In this document: positions 1 through 12,778 of the stretch, one piece after another
Numbering within the stretch: position 1 is the first letter of the stretch
Layout: each line of letters begins with the position of its first letter
Assembly: GCA_026874595.1 (NCBI GenBank)
Contig: CM049313.1
Coordinates: 70,362,659 to 70,426,658, forward strand
Source of the DNA: Sipunculus nudus
Taxonomy: Eukaryota; Annelida; Sipuncula; Golfingiida; Sipunculidae
Reading direction: 5' to 3'
DNA: 64,000 nucleotides
Position numbers and translations under genes: made by a program
The notes under the pieces: generated by a model
What the model was told of the DNA's origin: nothing
The model's database searches: none
The model's input: the letters and a program-made list of their open reading frames with translations, nothing else

Positions 1-620
1 TGATACAAAAGCTCAAGTATCTGAATAACTACTGCATTGATCACCATGATTCTTTGCATGAATATTGATTATGGGATGTTCCATCAGTTTCTGCAAACTA
101 GTGGTTCCACCTGTATTTTTTTCCAATTTTTATGAATTTTTTTCTTTATTTTTGAGACCTTTAAAGAAGCTGTCATCTATTAACAGGGCACAAATTGTTA
201 CCGCTGGACCTAGATTCTTCTAACTTGACATCAAGGGAGGTTCATGAAAAGTCTCTGTGAAAACATGAAATTAGGTCTCTGTTACCCATATCCTGTGTAG
301 TAAGTACCCCTGAGAATAATTAAAAATTTAATACATAATAACTAATGCCTTGATAGCCATGATTCTTTGGATTTATATTGATCATGGAGTTCCTGCAGAC
401 TGCTGGTACTACCTGTATTTCTTTCAAATTTTTACGCATTTCTTTTTTCCATTTATGAGACCTTCAAATGAAGTTGTCAACTGTCCAAAAACTCACTGAA
501 ACCCATTTCTAAGGACTCTTCACAATAGTCGTGATTTGTTTGCACTCTGGCAGTCATTTTGCTCATTGTTCAACATTCCTTGAATTCAGCTGAGCGTCAT
601 GCCCATGGGCCACTTGTTTC
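1..620 (+). repeat. Family A interspersed repeat, 3' part (copy A0)
   Basis: The segment holds the internal family A phrase AACAGGGCACAAATTGTTACC near 185 and ends in the family A 3' terminus: the subterminal repeat TCAGCTGAGC (586-595), the palindromic core CCCATGGG and CACTTGTT. The 5' end lies outside the window. No coding potential was seen. Grouping is by eye from five or more copies in this window; the Helentron-like nature is inference. Confidence 0.7.
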
Positions 621-2450
621 AATTAAAAACCCATTGTTATACTTCAAGACTGCATAGTATAAAAACCAATCAACTGATCTTGATCATATTTAATATTACT
701 TTTCCTTTGTTTATTTCCTATGTACATACCAGAAATTAGGTCAGTTTGGTGTAAATTCTTGAAGTTATAGGCTCAAACATAATGCCCTTTTGTAAAAAAT
801 ACAGGAAAGATATTTGCTTACTTAACTTGAGAATTGTTGTAGCTAGAGACTTTATTTTCACTGATATAAGTTTATTAGGGCCTTGCTTCAGTAGTAATCA
901 CCCTGTCCGTCTGTCTGTCCGTCCATCCATCTCTCCATCTGTCCATCCACAAATTTGTTTCCGGATGATAACTCCAGTTTCGATTCACGTATGGATTTCA
1001 AACTTATTTTATAAATGGCCAACCACTTAAGAAAGAACCCCATTGATTTTGGGGTCATGAGGTCAAAGGTCAACGTGTCAGCACTCACATTTATAAAAAC
1101 TGTATGGATGCATTTTCAGCCAAACTTTCCATGCCAGTCCTTCCATCTTACACAGTTATGACACCTGCCAACAGGGACAATCTCTATCAATCTTGGGGTC
1201 ACAGATTCAAAGGTCAAGGTCACATGAGCCATCTGTCCACATATTCATTACAAGATGATAACTCCAGTTTGGAGTCACACATGGATTTCAAACTGGATTT
1301 TTATATGGCCCAACACTTCAACAAACATCCTTCCTCATTTAGGTACATGAGGTCAGAGGTCAAGTTAACAGTCCCCACATCTTTAAAGGATTGTGGATGC
1401 ATTTTAAGCAAAACCTTTCATACCAGAGGTTCTATTTTACACATACAGCTCAACTGCCAATAGGCAAATATCCCTTTCAATATTGGGGTCACAGAGTCAA
1501 AGGTCAAGGTCACAGGAGTCATCTGTTCACACATTGATTTCCAAAACCTTTCATAACTCCATTTTGGATTCACATATAGATTTCAAACCTATATATATGG
1601 CCACCCAAAAAAGCAAGATCCCTATTGATTTTGGGGTCATGAGGTCAGAGATCAAGGTCTCAGGAATCCTATTTCTAAAAATGTGTGAATGCCTTTTAAG
1701 CCAAACTTTTCTTGCCAGACTTTGCATCATGCTTCAGTGTTTAAATACTGTTTTGTGTCCTTTTCCTCTGTCTCTGCATGCAATCAGGTCTTTAATTATA
1801 TTTTTCCAAGCATCATTTGGCCCACACAAGAAGTCTATGGGCCTTCAGAGGGGCCCTTCCTGACCTGTCAGTATTCATCTAGTTTAATCAAGATTAAATT
1901 GTATATATACCCAAATTAGATCAGAATTTTGAAAAAATTAAGTTATAAGCATAAATATAAAACCAGTTCCTTAAATTTTGGCCATGGCACGTTTCATTCC
2001 TGTAAGTACTTTTGATTTAATTATCTCAGCATATACACACAATGATTTAATCTGTTAAAATTTAAAATTTGAAAATAAATGCTTGAAAATTAGGCTAGTT
2101 ATTGATTTTTTTTTTAAAATTCTTATGCTCTTATTGTATTCACTTCCATGTTGAAACTCCAGCCAGCCCACTTATGTTCACTGGAGGTCAGCTGTTCCAG
2201 GCTACCTGATTTGTGATGGGTCACTGGAGGAGATTCCCTGCTGTTGCAGGTGTGCAGTTGCTCTCATAAGTTTATAGCCCTCCCCCAACCCCGACCCACC
2301 CACCAAGTGTGCAGCAGTAATTGTTATATTGAACTGTATTTCCTTCATTGTAATGCTGTTTCCACTCTAATATACAAAACTTTTCTTGAAATAGCCATTC
2401 AAGGATTAATCCAGAAGATGGCATGTTGTGGTAATGTAGACTTTTAAAAG
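621..2450 (+). repeat. Family A-like mosaic with AGGTCA-rich body
   Basis: Bases 622-790 align by eye with 6715-6880 of copy A2 (phrases such as CATTGTTACACTTCAAG and AAATTAGGTCAGT). The region then carries a CTGTCCGTC-type low-complexity stretch (900-950) and three loosely repeated blocks of roughly 290 bp (about 1030-1780), each with TTTTGGGGTCATGAGGTCA-like motifs. No plausible gene is present; the short open frames have no domain content. Confidence 0.55.
1052..1072 (+). promoter_or_regulatory. Cluster of AGGTCA nuclear-receptor half-sites (2-1 spacing)
   Basis: GGGTCA, TG, AGGTCA, A, AGGTCA follow each other directly. AGGTCA is the established half-site of type II nuclear receptors, and two copies with one spacer base form DR1. 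Similar clusters recur at about 1209-1221 and 1500-1513 in this repeat. Function is inference; the clusters are repeat-borne. Confidence 0.4.
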
Positions 2451-2454
2451 AAAT

Positions 2455-3432
2455 TAATTGTATATGCCAAAACAGAGTGTCTTTGCGTGAAAGTTTGAAT
2501 GTATATAGATCTTGGATCTTTCCATCTTATAATCGAGACTTGTGGCGCCACATACAATACTGTTTGCGTAGAATCCATTTGTGCATTGCCATCTGTTCGT
2601 CTTAGTGGTTCTTCAGTGTTTTGGGTTGAAATTGTGCATGTCTTTAGATCCTCGAACACATGTATCTCATAAACAAGACTGGTGGTGCATTCTGCAGTCG
2701 TTTTCGCGTTGCTTCTATCCGTATTTTTGCTTTGGGTGAAAAATTGCTCATATCTGAAGAGTGGTTCAAGGTATCGGTGTGAAATTTAGCATGTCCATCC
2801 ATCTTGGAGAGTTTTCTCGTAAACCATATAAGTGACGCCACCTACCTTCCTGTTTTCGTCGAATAAATTATTTTTCTCAGGAGTGATTTGCAGTATTGGC
2901 CTGAAATTGTGCATTTCCATAGATTTTGGATTCCTCCATCTTGTACTCGAGACCGGTGGTGCCATCTGCAATCATTTTTGCATGGCGTCAATCCGTATAT
3001 GTGATTAGGGTGAAAATTGCTTACATCTCTGGAGTGGTTAAAGTTATTGGTCTGAAAAATTGGCATGTCCATTCATCTTGGAAAGTTTTCTCATAAAACA
3101 GACAGGTGGTGCCACCTACCTTCTGGTTTTCGTAGTATAAATTAATACCCTTTCCCAGGAGTGATCTGCCATATTGGCCTGAAATTGTGCATGTCCATTG
3201 ATATGGACTCCCCCATCTTGTTCTCAAGACAGGTGGTACCATCTGCATCTACTTTTGCCTTTGGTGAAAATTTGCTCATATCACAGGAGTGGTTCATGTT
3301 ATTTGTCTGAAATTTGGCATGTCCATTCAGCTTGGAAAGATTCTCGTGAACTAGACAGTTGGCGCCTTCTACCTTCCCGTCTCTGTAGAATAAATTAATG
3401 CCCTTTTCCCAGGAGTGATTTGCATCAATGCT
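2455..3432 (+). repeat. Family B tandem array, about 255-275 bp units
   Basis: A phrase of the type GAAAATTGCTCATATC..GGAGTGGTT..GGCATGTCCATTCA recurs near 2738, 3013 and 3267. Each unit carries variants of the GGTGGCGCCACC palindrome (2833, 2955, 3106, 3233, 3358). The open frames on the minus strand are in repeat DNA and look spurious. Confidence 0.65.
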
Positions 3433-4020
3433 AATAACGTATAATATTCACAAACTTTTTTTCTAATTTCTGGTATGAATAGTTAGAAATAAAACCAGAC
3501 GACATGAGATCATGCGCTTTCCGGAATTCAGACAAACAGTAATACCAAGGTCTAGGTCAGTGAGGGCGGTGTGGCAAAAAATGAGGTACAGTTAATGTGA
3601 CTGTGACTGTTTTCGACAAATATGTGATAGAAAAACTCTGACCCAGATTGGAAGACAGATAACTAGAACATGTCATAAAGAAGTCAAAGAGGAAGAAAAT
3701 AAGTAATTTTTTTAAAGATTGGACCAATATTGACAAAAGAACGATGGAAATAATATTTTTATGTGTTTTCTTAACCTTGACCTTAAACTTTGAACTATGT
3801 GAAAATACACATGCAGCTTCAAGAAATCGTTCCGATTTACGATAGGTGAAAGTTATAAAGTGATTCCTGGTAAACTATGGTCTGTAGAATGGTATATGTC
3901 ATATGCAAGAACCGGTAAGCAGGCGAAATTGAGGACAACTGACAAACAGACGAAAGACATACTAACAAAGTGACACAGAGATGAGACCAGTTGACTAGAC
4001 TAAGTTATACAGAAGACACA
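3433..4020. other. Unassigned intergenic sequence
   Basis: No long open frame, tandem structure or recognised repeat terminus was seen here. Confidence 0.5.
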
Positions 4021-4026
4021 GATGAA

Positions 4027-4082
4027 AACAAGAGACCCATGGGTCATGTGACTCAGCTGAATTTGGTAAAATTTTACCAAAT
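4027..4082 (-). repeat. Family A 3' terminus (copy A5) with adjoining 22-bp palindrome
   Basis: Read on the minus strand this is the family A end: CTCAGCTGA (4052-4060), GACCCATGGGTC (4034-4045), then CTTGTT. Immediately beyond, 4061-4082 is a perfect 22-bp palindrome centred on AAAATTTT with TTTGG/CCAAA arms. The rest of this copy (to about 4540) is not recognisable and is probably truncated. Confidence 0.65.
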
Positions 4083-4540
4083 GCAAAGTATACTTATTTC
4101 TTTTTTACCCAAGTGGAAATGGCCCTGATAACTGGTGATAATCAGATATCAAATATATTTTTGAACTAATAATGTGTCCTTTTTGGACTATATCTATGAT
4201 GCAAGAGCCTCTCATGATCAAATTTTCTAGAAGCATCATTATTTCAACCATATGAGAGTAATATGTGTATAAAATAACCATGGAAATGTATGAACCCATG
4301 TCAATTATAGAACAAGGAAGAAAGTGGAGTAGCTGAAGTGTAATAATACTCATTTAATTTATTAACTTAAAGAAAATGCGGTAAAAAATCATTTTCAAAT
4401 GAGCATAAACTAAATCTGATAGAAAATATATTGTTCTGTGTAAAACATGAAAATTGGGGCCTCGAACCATTTAATAATGCAATAAGGAAGAAAAAGTGAT
4501 GTGCCTAAAAGTTATGATTTTAAAGGATACATTTGATCAA
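4083..4540. other. Unassigned, possibly diverged body of copy A5
   Basis: AT-rich sequence with one 82-codon open frame on the minus strand (4105-4353) that resembles no family I know. Probably non-coding. Confidence 0.4.
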
Positions 4541-5375
4541 CAAAAAAGGCCTACAGGCCTAATGCGAACCTGTGCGATTGGATATACACCAGGTATAATG
4601 CGTTAATACTGGCCATTACTTTTTAAGAACATGTGTAACATGTATTTGAAAAATGCAAGTACTAAACATTTTATACAAGAACAAATTACACAAACATTAC
4701 TGCTAAATTTCTGGCATAGGTGCACACAACACAAAAATGACTGTAGCTTGCACCACCAGTCTTGTATACGACGAAGCTATCAGAGATGTTTACATATGCC
4801 CAATTTCAGGCTAATACATCAAACCCCTCCTGAGAAATAAGCAGGGACTTACACTGTGCAAAAAAAAATATTGTAGGTGGCGCAATCAGTCTTGTGAACG
4901 AAAAAGCCATCAAAGACGCATAAACAGGTCGAAATATCATGTTAATACATCACACTTCTCTTGAGTTTGAAGTTTTTGGGCTGACCAGGCTAAGGTGAGA
5001 AAGGCAGTTGCCCATAGTTAACTGTGACAAATTGCTGGCTCAGGCTACTGCACTGAGTGAACACTTGACCTGCATCTGGTTAGACTGAATGAACTCTTGA
5101 CCTGTTACATAATCTGACACATTTGGCAGTCTGCCAAAGCTATAAATAGATCCAGACTGAACTTTGGCGCCATCTCTGATGCAGTGGCAGCTATAAATAG
5201 AGCCAGGCTGACCTTTGGCCTGTTGCCATATCAGATACAGTTGTCAGTCTGCCAAAGCTAAATAAGATCAAGGCTGACCTTTGGCCTGTGGCCAAATTTG
5301 AACTAGTTGGCAGTAGTCAAGCTATGTATAGATACAGACAAAATATCGGCTTGTTGGTAAATCTGTATTTAGAAG
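4541..5375 (-). repeat. Family C repeat, minus orientation (copy C1)
   Basis: The end at 4547-4560 is AGGCCTACAGGCCT, followed by the subterminal repeat GCGAACCTGTG (4564-4574). The body holds GGTGGCGCA (4877) and several CTATAAATAGATC..GACTGA..CTTTGGC phrases (5140-5290). It matches 57480-58440 in opposite orientation and 38880-39374 in part. Confidence 0.65.
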
Positions 5376-6160
5376 TTTTCAGTACATGCTTAATTTTTTT
5401 TCAAAACAAGATTCAGTAAATTTGATAGAAAATTACCTTTTCAAATCGGGTACATACACATTGGTGGATGGAAGTGGGGGGGGGGGGGGACAAATTCATC
5501 ATGCTAATTACTATCTCAACTTTAATTTAGTACTGAAATTTATAATCAATTCCACACATGTTGAAATGCAAAGAACGCAAAGTTTTTACTCTTGTAGTAA
5601 TGAATTCCTCATATTGTGAACAAAAACAAAAAGCAATAGATCTCTCTGTGGGCAATTAAAATTTGTGCAGAATTTCAGGTTTCCAAAGAGAACTTTCAGA
5701 GACCAACTCCCCCCCCCCCCCCCCCACTTATTTTAAGTAAGAAGATTCTGGGTCCAATGTTTGCAATTTATGCTGTGTTAAAGAAAGGTCCTGTCATCTA
5801 ACTGTTGTAAAAATAGAGGGGGGAAATGCGTAAATAAAAATATTGTAGGGGGAAATTTTGTATGTCACAGCCAAAGATTACGTTGGTATCCATAAATATC
5901 TTTGCCATTTTGCCAGGATTGCAAGAGGGGCATATGCTACCATTAGGCTTCTGTTCTAGATCTAAAGGTGTTTTCATGGTAATTTCAGTATATTTCGCTT
6001 GAAATTTTGCATGTCCATATATCCTCGAAAACCTTCTAATAATCAAGACTGGTGGCGCCATCTACAATTGATCTTGCACAGGGTACATCCGTGCACATAT
6101 CTTATGGGTAATTTGACGCATTGGCCTGAATTTGTTATATTTTATATGGAAAATATAGGG
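5376..6160. other. Unassigned, with homopolymer runs and a family B fragment
   Basis: Contains a G run (about 5476-5489) and a C run (about 5709-5726). At 5990-6120 there is a family B unit fragment with GGTGGCGCCATC (about 6050). No gene seen. Confidence 0.5.
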
Positions 6161-6161
6161 T

Positions 6162-6163
<2 letters not shown>

Positions 6164-6214
<51 letters not shown>
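6164..6214. repeat. (TA)n microsatellite
   Basis: Uninterrupted TA dinucleotides for about 50 bases. Confidence 0.95.
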
Positions 6215-6218
<4 letters not shown>

Positions 6219-6503
6219 AATATTGACCAAACACATTGAGAATCTGTTCTAACTTATCAGAGTTAAAAGCAAATTAAAACTTCGCTAATTTGCTTAGTTC
6301 TATACTGATCTAGTCATTGATACTAAATGGAACCTACCTATTTTTAAATATCTTGGTTTATTATTCAGAATTTATTGAATTGTCTGATGTACTTTTTAAT
6401 GCTTATACTTAGGAATCGTTATATCATCTTTTGTATACATCAGCGTTTAAGGGCATGCATATAGCATGAATTTTACGCTTTATAAAATAATTGATAATAA
6501 TAA

Positions 6504-8365
6504 TTTTTAGCTCAGCTGACTTTATATAAGTCATCTGAGCTATAGTCATGGTCCTTTGTCCGTCTTTCGTCCGTCCGGCCGGCCGTCCGTCCGTTAACAG
6601 GGCACGTTTTGAAACCGTTGAACCTACGAATCCAAAATTTTTTCATACTGTTAGATGTTCCCAAAATCTCCGACCATAACGAAAATTGGGTCACTAGGAC
6701 TCCGTTTTCAATAGAAAAGCCATTGTTACACTTCAAGGCTGCCTAATATCAAAACCACTGATTTTTTTTTTTTTTTGATCATATTTAGTATTCGTATTCT
6801 TCCCTACATCTTCTATGAACATACCAAAAATTAGGTCAGTATTGCGTATTGTTTGAAGTTATGGGGCTAAATATAATGCAATTTTTTTTTAAATCTGGAA
6901 ATATATTTACCCACTTAACATGAAAATTGCTGAAGCTGGAGACTTTTTTCTGGAATATAACTTTATTTAATAAAGATTAAATTGTTTACCCAAAATTAGA
7001 TCTGAATTTTGCAAATTTTTCAAGTTATTAGCATAAATAAAAAATCAATACCTTACATTATGTCCAACTTTGGCAACGGCAACTTTTTTTCTCTGTAAGC
7101 ACTGTTGATTTAATTTGCACAGCATACATACATAAGGATTTCTTCTGTTAAAATATCAAAATTCAAAGGAACTGATTGAAAAGAGTTGCTTTTATTCAAG
7201 TTTTTATACACCTGTAAAGTGTTGTTTACATTTAGCCCACCTAGCCTTCACTTGTGTTATGTAACCCACCCCAGGCAGCTTGCCTTGTTTCAGCTTGGCC
7301 ACTACTAGCAGGCTTCCCCTCTGCCCTGCACTACCCCTCTGCCCTGCACTACCCCCCCCCCCCCCCATTGGTACATTAACTGGGTGGATGTAAGTAATTT
7401 TCTGTATTTTTTTTTTTCATTCTTATTCTTGGCAATGCTTCATTTTATATTTTGTATTTTACCACAAAGGTTACAATGATTAATTAATGAAAATGAAAAT
7501 GTAGATATTTATCAGATGAGAAATTCCTTACGCAGAAGTCTAAAAACTTCACCAGGTGTGAAACTGACTATTAATTCCAGTAATAAATTATAGCTGAGAC
7601 TATAATTAGCACAATGATATTGTCTGTCCCTCATTCAACCAACAGTGTGTATACTTTATTTGAAAAAGATGTTTTATTTTATCAAATTTACTGAACACTT
7701 TATTTCAGGGAATAAAATTAAGCATGTACTGAAAACTCCAATGTACAAAACTTTTTACTTGTGATTCAAGGAATAATCTTGAAGGTGCCATGTTGTGGGC
7801 TTTATTATGTTTAAAATTCAGTTTAAACATTTCTGTTTTAAAATAATAAAATATGTGTGTATGCTTAATATGACCCAATATGAGCTACCCTCTGGATATA
7901 TAATGATTGCAACTTAGGATTCTGATATTTTAACATATATTTTCATATTTTTATTGCAAATTTATAAAACTTGTAAATAAAAAAAATGAATCAGAAAAAA
8001 TTATTAATGGAAAAAGTCGATGTTTAAAAAAATAGGCTTAAATATAAACTTAAATGCATTATTCCCTTGAAAGAGTAATAAAGGTATTAGTCCATTCTGC
8101 CCACTTGCCTCTCCATCTGTAAATTTTTCTTTTGCATCACGGTATCTCAAAACTTTTACTGTTTTTCTTCATGACAGTCTTGTCAGAGTATTAGTTTTGC
8201 AATCATATATTTAGAACTTTACTGTAACCAAGTAAAAAACTTCCCTTTCCTCCTAGCTTCTCATATGCTTTTATAAATGAAAACATTACAATAGCATTTT
8301 TGCATAATTTGCATTTGCAAAAATTTCAAACTTCAGCTGAGCGCCGAGACCCATGGGTCCCTTGT

Positions 8366-8366
<1 letters not shown>
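6504..8366 (+). mobile_element. Family A repeat, complete copy A2 (HINE-like)
   Basis: The 5' end is TTTTTAGCTCAGCTGACTTT. TAGCTCAGCTGACT (6508-6521) can pair with AGTCATCTGAGCTA (6529-6542) as a 5' hairpin. A CCGTCCGTCCGG-rich tract follows, then AACAGGGCACG. The 3' end has TCAGCTGAGC (8333-8342), the perfect palindrome GACCCATGGGTC (8348-8359) and CTTGTT. Length is about 1.86 kb with no transposase. Family A is inserted next to TAA-rich DNA on both sides and shows no clear target duplication, as expected of rolling-circle elements; that class assignment is inference. Confidence 0.65.

Positions 8367-8411
<45 letters not shown>
8367..8411. repeat. (TAA)n microsatellite
   Basis: About 45 bases of TAA units directly abutting the 3' end of copy A2 and the start of the next element. 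Confidence 0.95.
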
Positions 8412-8413
<2 letters not shown>

Positions 8414-9030
8414 TAGAATACAGGAAGTCGACAAGCGACTACGTGTAGCCGCCGAAATCAGAGTGGGACGGGTGAAGTGAGGCATGGATTAAATGGCTAG
8501 GGGAAATAGAGTGAGATGTGTTGCATATTAGCATAGAAGTCTGCAGCCGAAATGTGTATGAAGGTGGCGCCACCTACCACAAAATCCAGAAAGCTATCCA
8601 AGTTGTATAAACCTGCAAAATTTTAGGCAGATAAGTCAAACCACTGCCGAGATATGAGTATCTTTTCCCACATAAGACAAACAGACGGACGCTCTGCAAA
8701 AACGGTTGCAGGTGGCGCCACCAGTTTTAGTGTATGTTATAAAGCTATCCAAGGGCTACATTTGTGCAAAATTTTTAGCCTGATTGGTCAAACGGTTCCG
8801 AGATATGTGGGTTGATGTGTGGAAACAGACGCACAAATGGACGCTCGGCAGAGAGGAAAGGTCAGAGGTCAAACAAAAATGAGGGAGCAGCAGTTCATAT
8901 GTGACCCGATCATAATTCCGAATTTTAAAAAATTCTGCCCAGTGGTTACGGAGGAGTTCTCGGAAACCCATGGGGCGGCGGCGGCGTCCGACTGAAAACA
9001 TAGTATCCGCAAAACTTTGTTTTGGCGGAT

Positions 9031-9031
<1 letters not shown>
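8412..9031 (+). mobile_element. Non-autonomous element carrying two GGTGGCGCCACC palindromes and a 3' hairpin
   Basis: Starts CTAGAATACAGG after a TAA tract. It holds GGTGGCGCCACC at about 8567 and 8713 within phrases shared with 10795-11560 (for example AAAGCTATCCAAG and CCGAGATATG). It ends in a hairpin at about 9003-9031 whose arms are GTATCCGCAAAAC and GTTTTGGCGGATAC with a short T loop, followed by (AAT)n. No protein gene. It resembles a rolling-circle or similar non-autonomous element; the class is unproven. Confidence 0.5.
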
Positions 9032-9177
<146 letters not shown>

Positions 9178-9273
9178 ATGACACCTATGTAAGTGTAAAT
9201 GCCTGCGGAATCACAATATACGAGTCCTATTTTAAATGTCTTGTGATATAATAATAAAAATAATAATGGTATA

Positions 9274-9306
<33 letters not shown>

Positions 9307-10030
9307 TTATTTTATATTGCACTCATTATTCAAGGTACACTTGCTCACAAGCGCATTGCAATGCTGTTGTACTCAAATAAATAATGACAGACTAAAACAG
9401 TTATATCACAGTTTAAAAAAGTTCAACTATTGAATTACAAGTAGATATCAAGTCAACGAGGTAACAATAAGTTAAGAAATATATGTTTAGAAGCTAGAGA
9501 GAATATCCGACTGCGATTGATAAGTTTACTTTTAAGGAAGCTTATCTAATCCCCAGTAGCTATATATCATCAGAATAGGTAACAATTCTGGGCAAAGTGC
9601 GCTCCTCTAGACATTTTTTCTAGCTTATCTATAGCGCTTGTACAAAGTTCGTAGATAGTTAGACTTCAGCACCAATACCTGCATCTTGCTATGAAACACA
9701 CCACTCCCTCAGACCACATACCGTGTACAACAACAGGCCTAAATGAGCTCACGGTAAGAATATGTGAGACACATATCTTAAATCCTTTGAGATATTATTA
9801 TCATTATTATAATTATTATTATTATTATTATTATTATCATCATCATTTTCATGATATAACAGTAACCAGCAGGACATTTATGAGTTCGTCTCATGCATGT
9901 TCATGCATTGGGTACCGGTACAGTCTACTTTCCTTCTGGCTTTCTATATGTACATGCATAGGGCCAGGGGTAATTAATTAGCGACGAAATACTTTTCCGG
10001 CGGTTCTCCTGGAAGGCTGGTAAAATCTGC
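9178..10030. other. Unassigned, with (AAT)n at about 9272-9307 and (ATT)n at about 9795-9840
   Basis: Apart from the two trinucleotide runs I see no gene or clear repeat terminus. Confidence 0.5.
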
Positions 10031-10067
10031 ATATTGCTGGTCGGCAGAAATCACTAAAATTAAAAAA

Positions 10068-10596
10068 ACCCTTTTTTGTGCCTTGTTTGCTTTTAACCTG
10101 TTGGTAAATCTTCATCCTGTGTGTTTATTTACATTAGCCTGCAATCAGCGAAACAATTTTGATTTGATATACTTAAAATGTGCTCTTTTAAAGGTAATGT
10201 GAAACTCAAGAATTTAGGTTTAAAGCCACACACAATTATATTTTAATGCAAAATGGAGACGTTTTAGAAAAAATAGTTTTCCTGTATCCTCCAGATGTCG
10301 CTCCTCTGCCTTCAAGTGCTGCGAGGGTCACCTTTTTTTGTGCCGTGTTTGCTTTTAACCTGGTGGTAAATATTCATCCTGTGTGTTTATTTACATTAGC
10401 CTGCAATCAGCGAAACAATTTAGATTTGATATACTTAAATGTGCATTTTTAAAGATAATGTGAAACTCAAGAATTTAGGTTTAAAGCCACACAAAATTAT
10501 ATTTTAATGCAAAATGGAGACGTTTTAGAAAAAAATAGTTTTACCTGTATCCTTCAGATGTCGCTCCTCTGCCTTCAAGTGCTGCGAGGGTCACCT
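10068..10596 (+). repeat. Direct tandem duplication, 263-bp period, two copies
   Basis: The phrase AATGCAAAATGGAGACG occurs at 10244 and 10507. The block from CTTTTTTGTGCC to GCTGCGAGGGTCACC is present twice with few differences. Short open frames are shared by both copies and are probably not genes. Confidence 0.9.
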
Positions 10597-10616
10597 CGAG
10601 GAGTCCAGACCAACAT

Positions 10617-10619
<3 letters not shown>

Positions 10620-10679
<60 letters not shown>

Positions 10680-10684
10680 ATATG
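10620..10684. repeat. (TA)n microsatellite
   Basis: About 52 bases of pure TA followed by TATGTATGTATATATG. Confidence 0.95.
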
Positions 10685-10789
10685 GCTTTACCTAGGTAAT
10701 ATACAAATGGAAGGACAAAGTGGACAAGGACATGAATTTTCATGAATTAGGTCGATTTCTCTAGAATTACTCGAAAAATCCGGATCATG

Positions 10790-11565
10790 AATCGCTAGGG
10801 GAAATAGAGTGAGGTGTGTTGCATATTAGCATTGATGTCTGCAACAAAAATGTGTATGTAGATTGCGCCACCTACCACAAAATCGAGAAAGTTTTCCAAG
10901 TTATATACATATGCAAAAAGTCAAACCACTACTTATATATGAGTTATTTTATGCCACAGCAGACTAACAAAAGGACGCTGTGCAAAAATGGTGGCAGGTG
11001 GCGCCACCAATTGTTTGTATGACTGTTAGAGCTAAGTGAGATTTATACACATCCAACATTTTATGGGGATATGTCAAACCAGTCCTGTGAAATAAGCCTG
11101 AATATCTGCAGCGTAAACATAAATGTAGGTGGCGCCAACTACCACCAAATCCAGAAAGCTATCCAAGATGTATAAACCTGCAAAATTTTAGGCAGATAAG
11201 TCAAACCACTGCCGAGATATGAGTGATTTTATCCACGGTAGACAAACAGACGGATGCTGTGAAAAAATGGTTGCAGGTGGCGCCACCAGTTTTGCTTTTG
11301 ATAAAGAGCTATGTGAGATCTATACACATGCAAAAATTTGGCCCAATCGGTGAAATGGTTCCCGAGATATGAGCTTGGATCTCTGCAGCGTAAACGTGAA
11401 TGTAGGTGGCGCCACCTGTCATAAAATCAAGAAAGCTGTCCAGGATGTATACACATGCAAAATTCCAGGTGGATAATTCCAACTAATGCCGAGATATGAG
11501 TGATTTTATCCCAAGGCAGATGAACAGATGGACGCTGTGCAAAAATGGTTGCAATTAAAGGCCTA
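10790..11565 (+). repeat. Family B/E tandem array with GGTGGCGCCACC palindromes
   Basis: Successive units of roughly 130-150 bp. Each has a GGTGGCGCCACC-type core (10865 degenerate, 10997, 11129, 11278, 11406), a CAAAATC.AGAAAG.T.TCCAAG phrase, and a CCGAGATATGAG phrase. Alternating units have the palindrome preceded by TGGTTGCA or by GTGAATGTA, so the true period is a pair of units (about 270-280 bp). Confidence 0.7.
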
Positions 11566-12065
11566 TATACATTTCCCTGTTTTTCTTACCCGTGTATAGG
11601 CCTATAGTACGCAGTATGTAGAGTGGTATGCCAAGTAATCGATAATATTGTCGTTTTCTTTCATAATAGATTAATCGATTGCATTTTTGCACAATTGATT
11701 ATATACAATAATGTATACATGCACATCTAAAGAAGTCACATTATCTCGAGATAATATTCTAAGTGTATCACAGATATAAGAAGGCGGGGCAATAAAGAGC
11801 AAACAGGATTAGCCCTTTACCCTTGTGCAACGATTTTTTAAATTGATCAACAACATGGCAGTTACCTTACCCTTTCAGCGTGATGTACAAATTATTAAAT
11901 ATTTACTTAGTTGTAAGTCGTGAATAATTCTATACAGCCGATTTCACGGTAATATAGATGGTTCATGAAATTATCGATTAATAATCGATCATCGGCCGTT
12001 TCTTAAATCCCTACCACCAAGGCCTATACCATAGGCATATATCTACATATCAATCAAGTTTGAAA
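11566..12065. other. Unassigned intergenic sequence
   Basis: No open frame or repeat structure recognised; several ATCGATTAAT-type motifs (11655-11700, 11965-11990). Confidence 0.5.
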
Positions 12066-12070
12066 GTGAT

Positions 12071-12097
12071 ATTTCCACTCCCCAAGGGAGTGGAAAT
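12071..12097. repeat. Perfect 12-bp inverted repeat with 3-base loop
   Basis: ATTTCCACTCCC (12071-12082), loop CAA, GGGAGTGGAAAT (12086-12097). Another TTTCCACTCCCC follows at about 12109. Confidence 0.85.
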
Positions 12098-12165
12098 AGA
12101 GATGCTTATTTCCACTCCCCCTGGAAGTTTAAATAAAGAATACTTATTTCCACACCCTATATATA

Positions 12166-12720
12166 CTGTGGTTGTCTTCTTATTTGCGGTGGTTTCAAAT
12201 TCGCGATATTCACGGTCGCTCTCTGACCGCGTAATTGAAACCACGCAGTTTTGAATACATATAAAGCAGCCCAGTATCATAAAATTTTAGAAGCCGACAA
12301 TAGTTGGCGACAGTTTAGATTAATCTTTAGCTACGTAGCGATGCCCATCGAGCCTGGTGCATATACTTTAACGTGATTCAGAATAACAGGGTCCACTTAA
12401 AATAATATCGGTTGGCTTAGATGCAAAAACCGTGGCCCTTTTCAGGGATTTGATGACCCAGTGGACGCGCCTGGCAGTTTTTACGGCTCAGCCGTCCGTG
12501 AATGTGGGAACATGCGATATCCCGACAGAGAAATAGTAGGCCTATATGATAGTGAAATCCGCAGTTTATGAAATAATTTGATCATAACAGTTCCTAGTTT
12601 TATATTTGATGATGAAATATACTACTAGACTAGTGAGAGCGCGAAAAAGGAACCCTGTGAAAGTTTTAAAAATAGAAAAACCGCGAAAATACAGCCCCGC
12701 CGATTTTAAGGGAACCACAG
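12166..12720. mobile_element. TA-flanked MITE with CTGTGGTT inverted ends
   Basis: The left end CTGTGGTTGTC and the right end GGGAACCACAG (12710-12720) are inverted repeats, each bordered by TA (12164-12165 and 12721-12722). An internal 10-bp inverted repeat, GTGGTTTCAA/TTGAAACCAC, lies at about 12187-12243. 555 bp with no transposase. The TA duplication suggests Tc1/mariner-like mobilisation (inference). Confidence 0.65.
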
Positions 12721-12778
12721 TATATTATAGAATACGTAAGCTTATTGCTGCCAGCTGGTAAAAGAAAAATAAATTATT

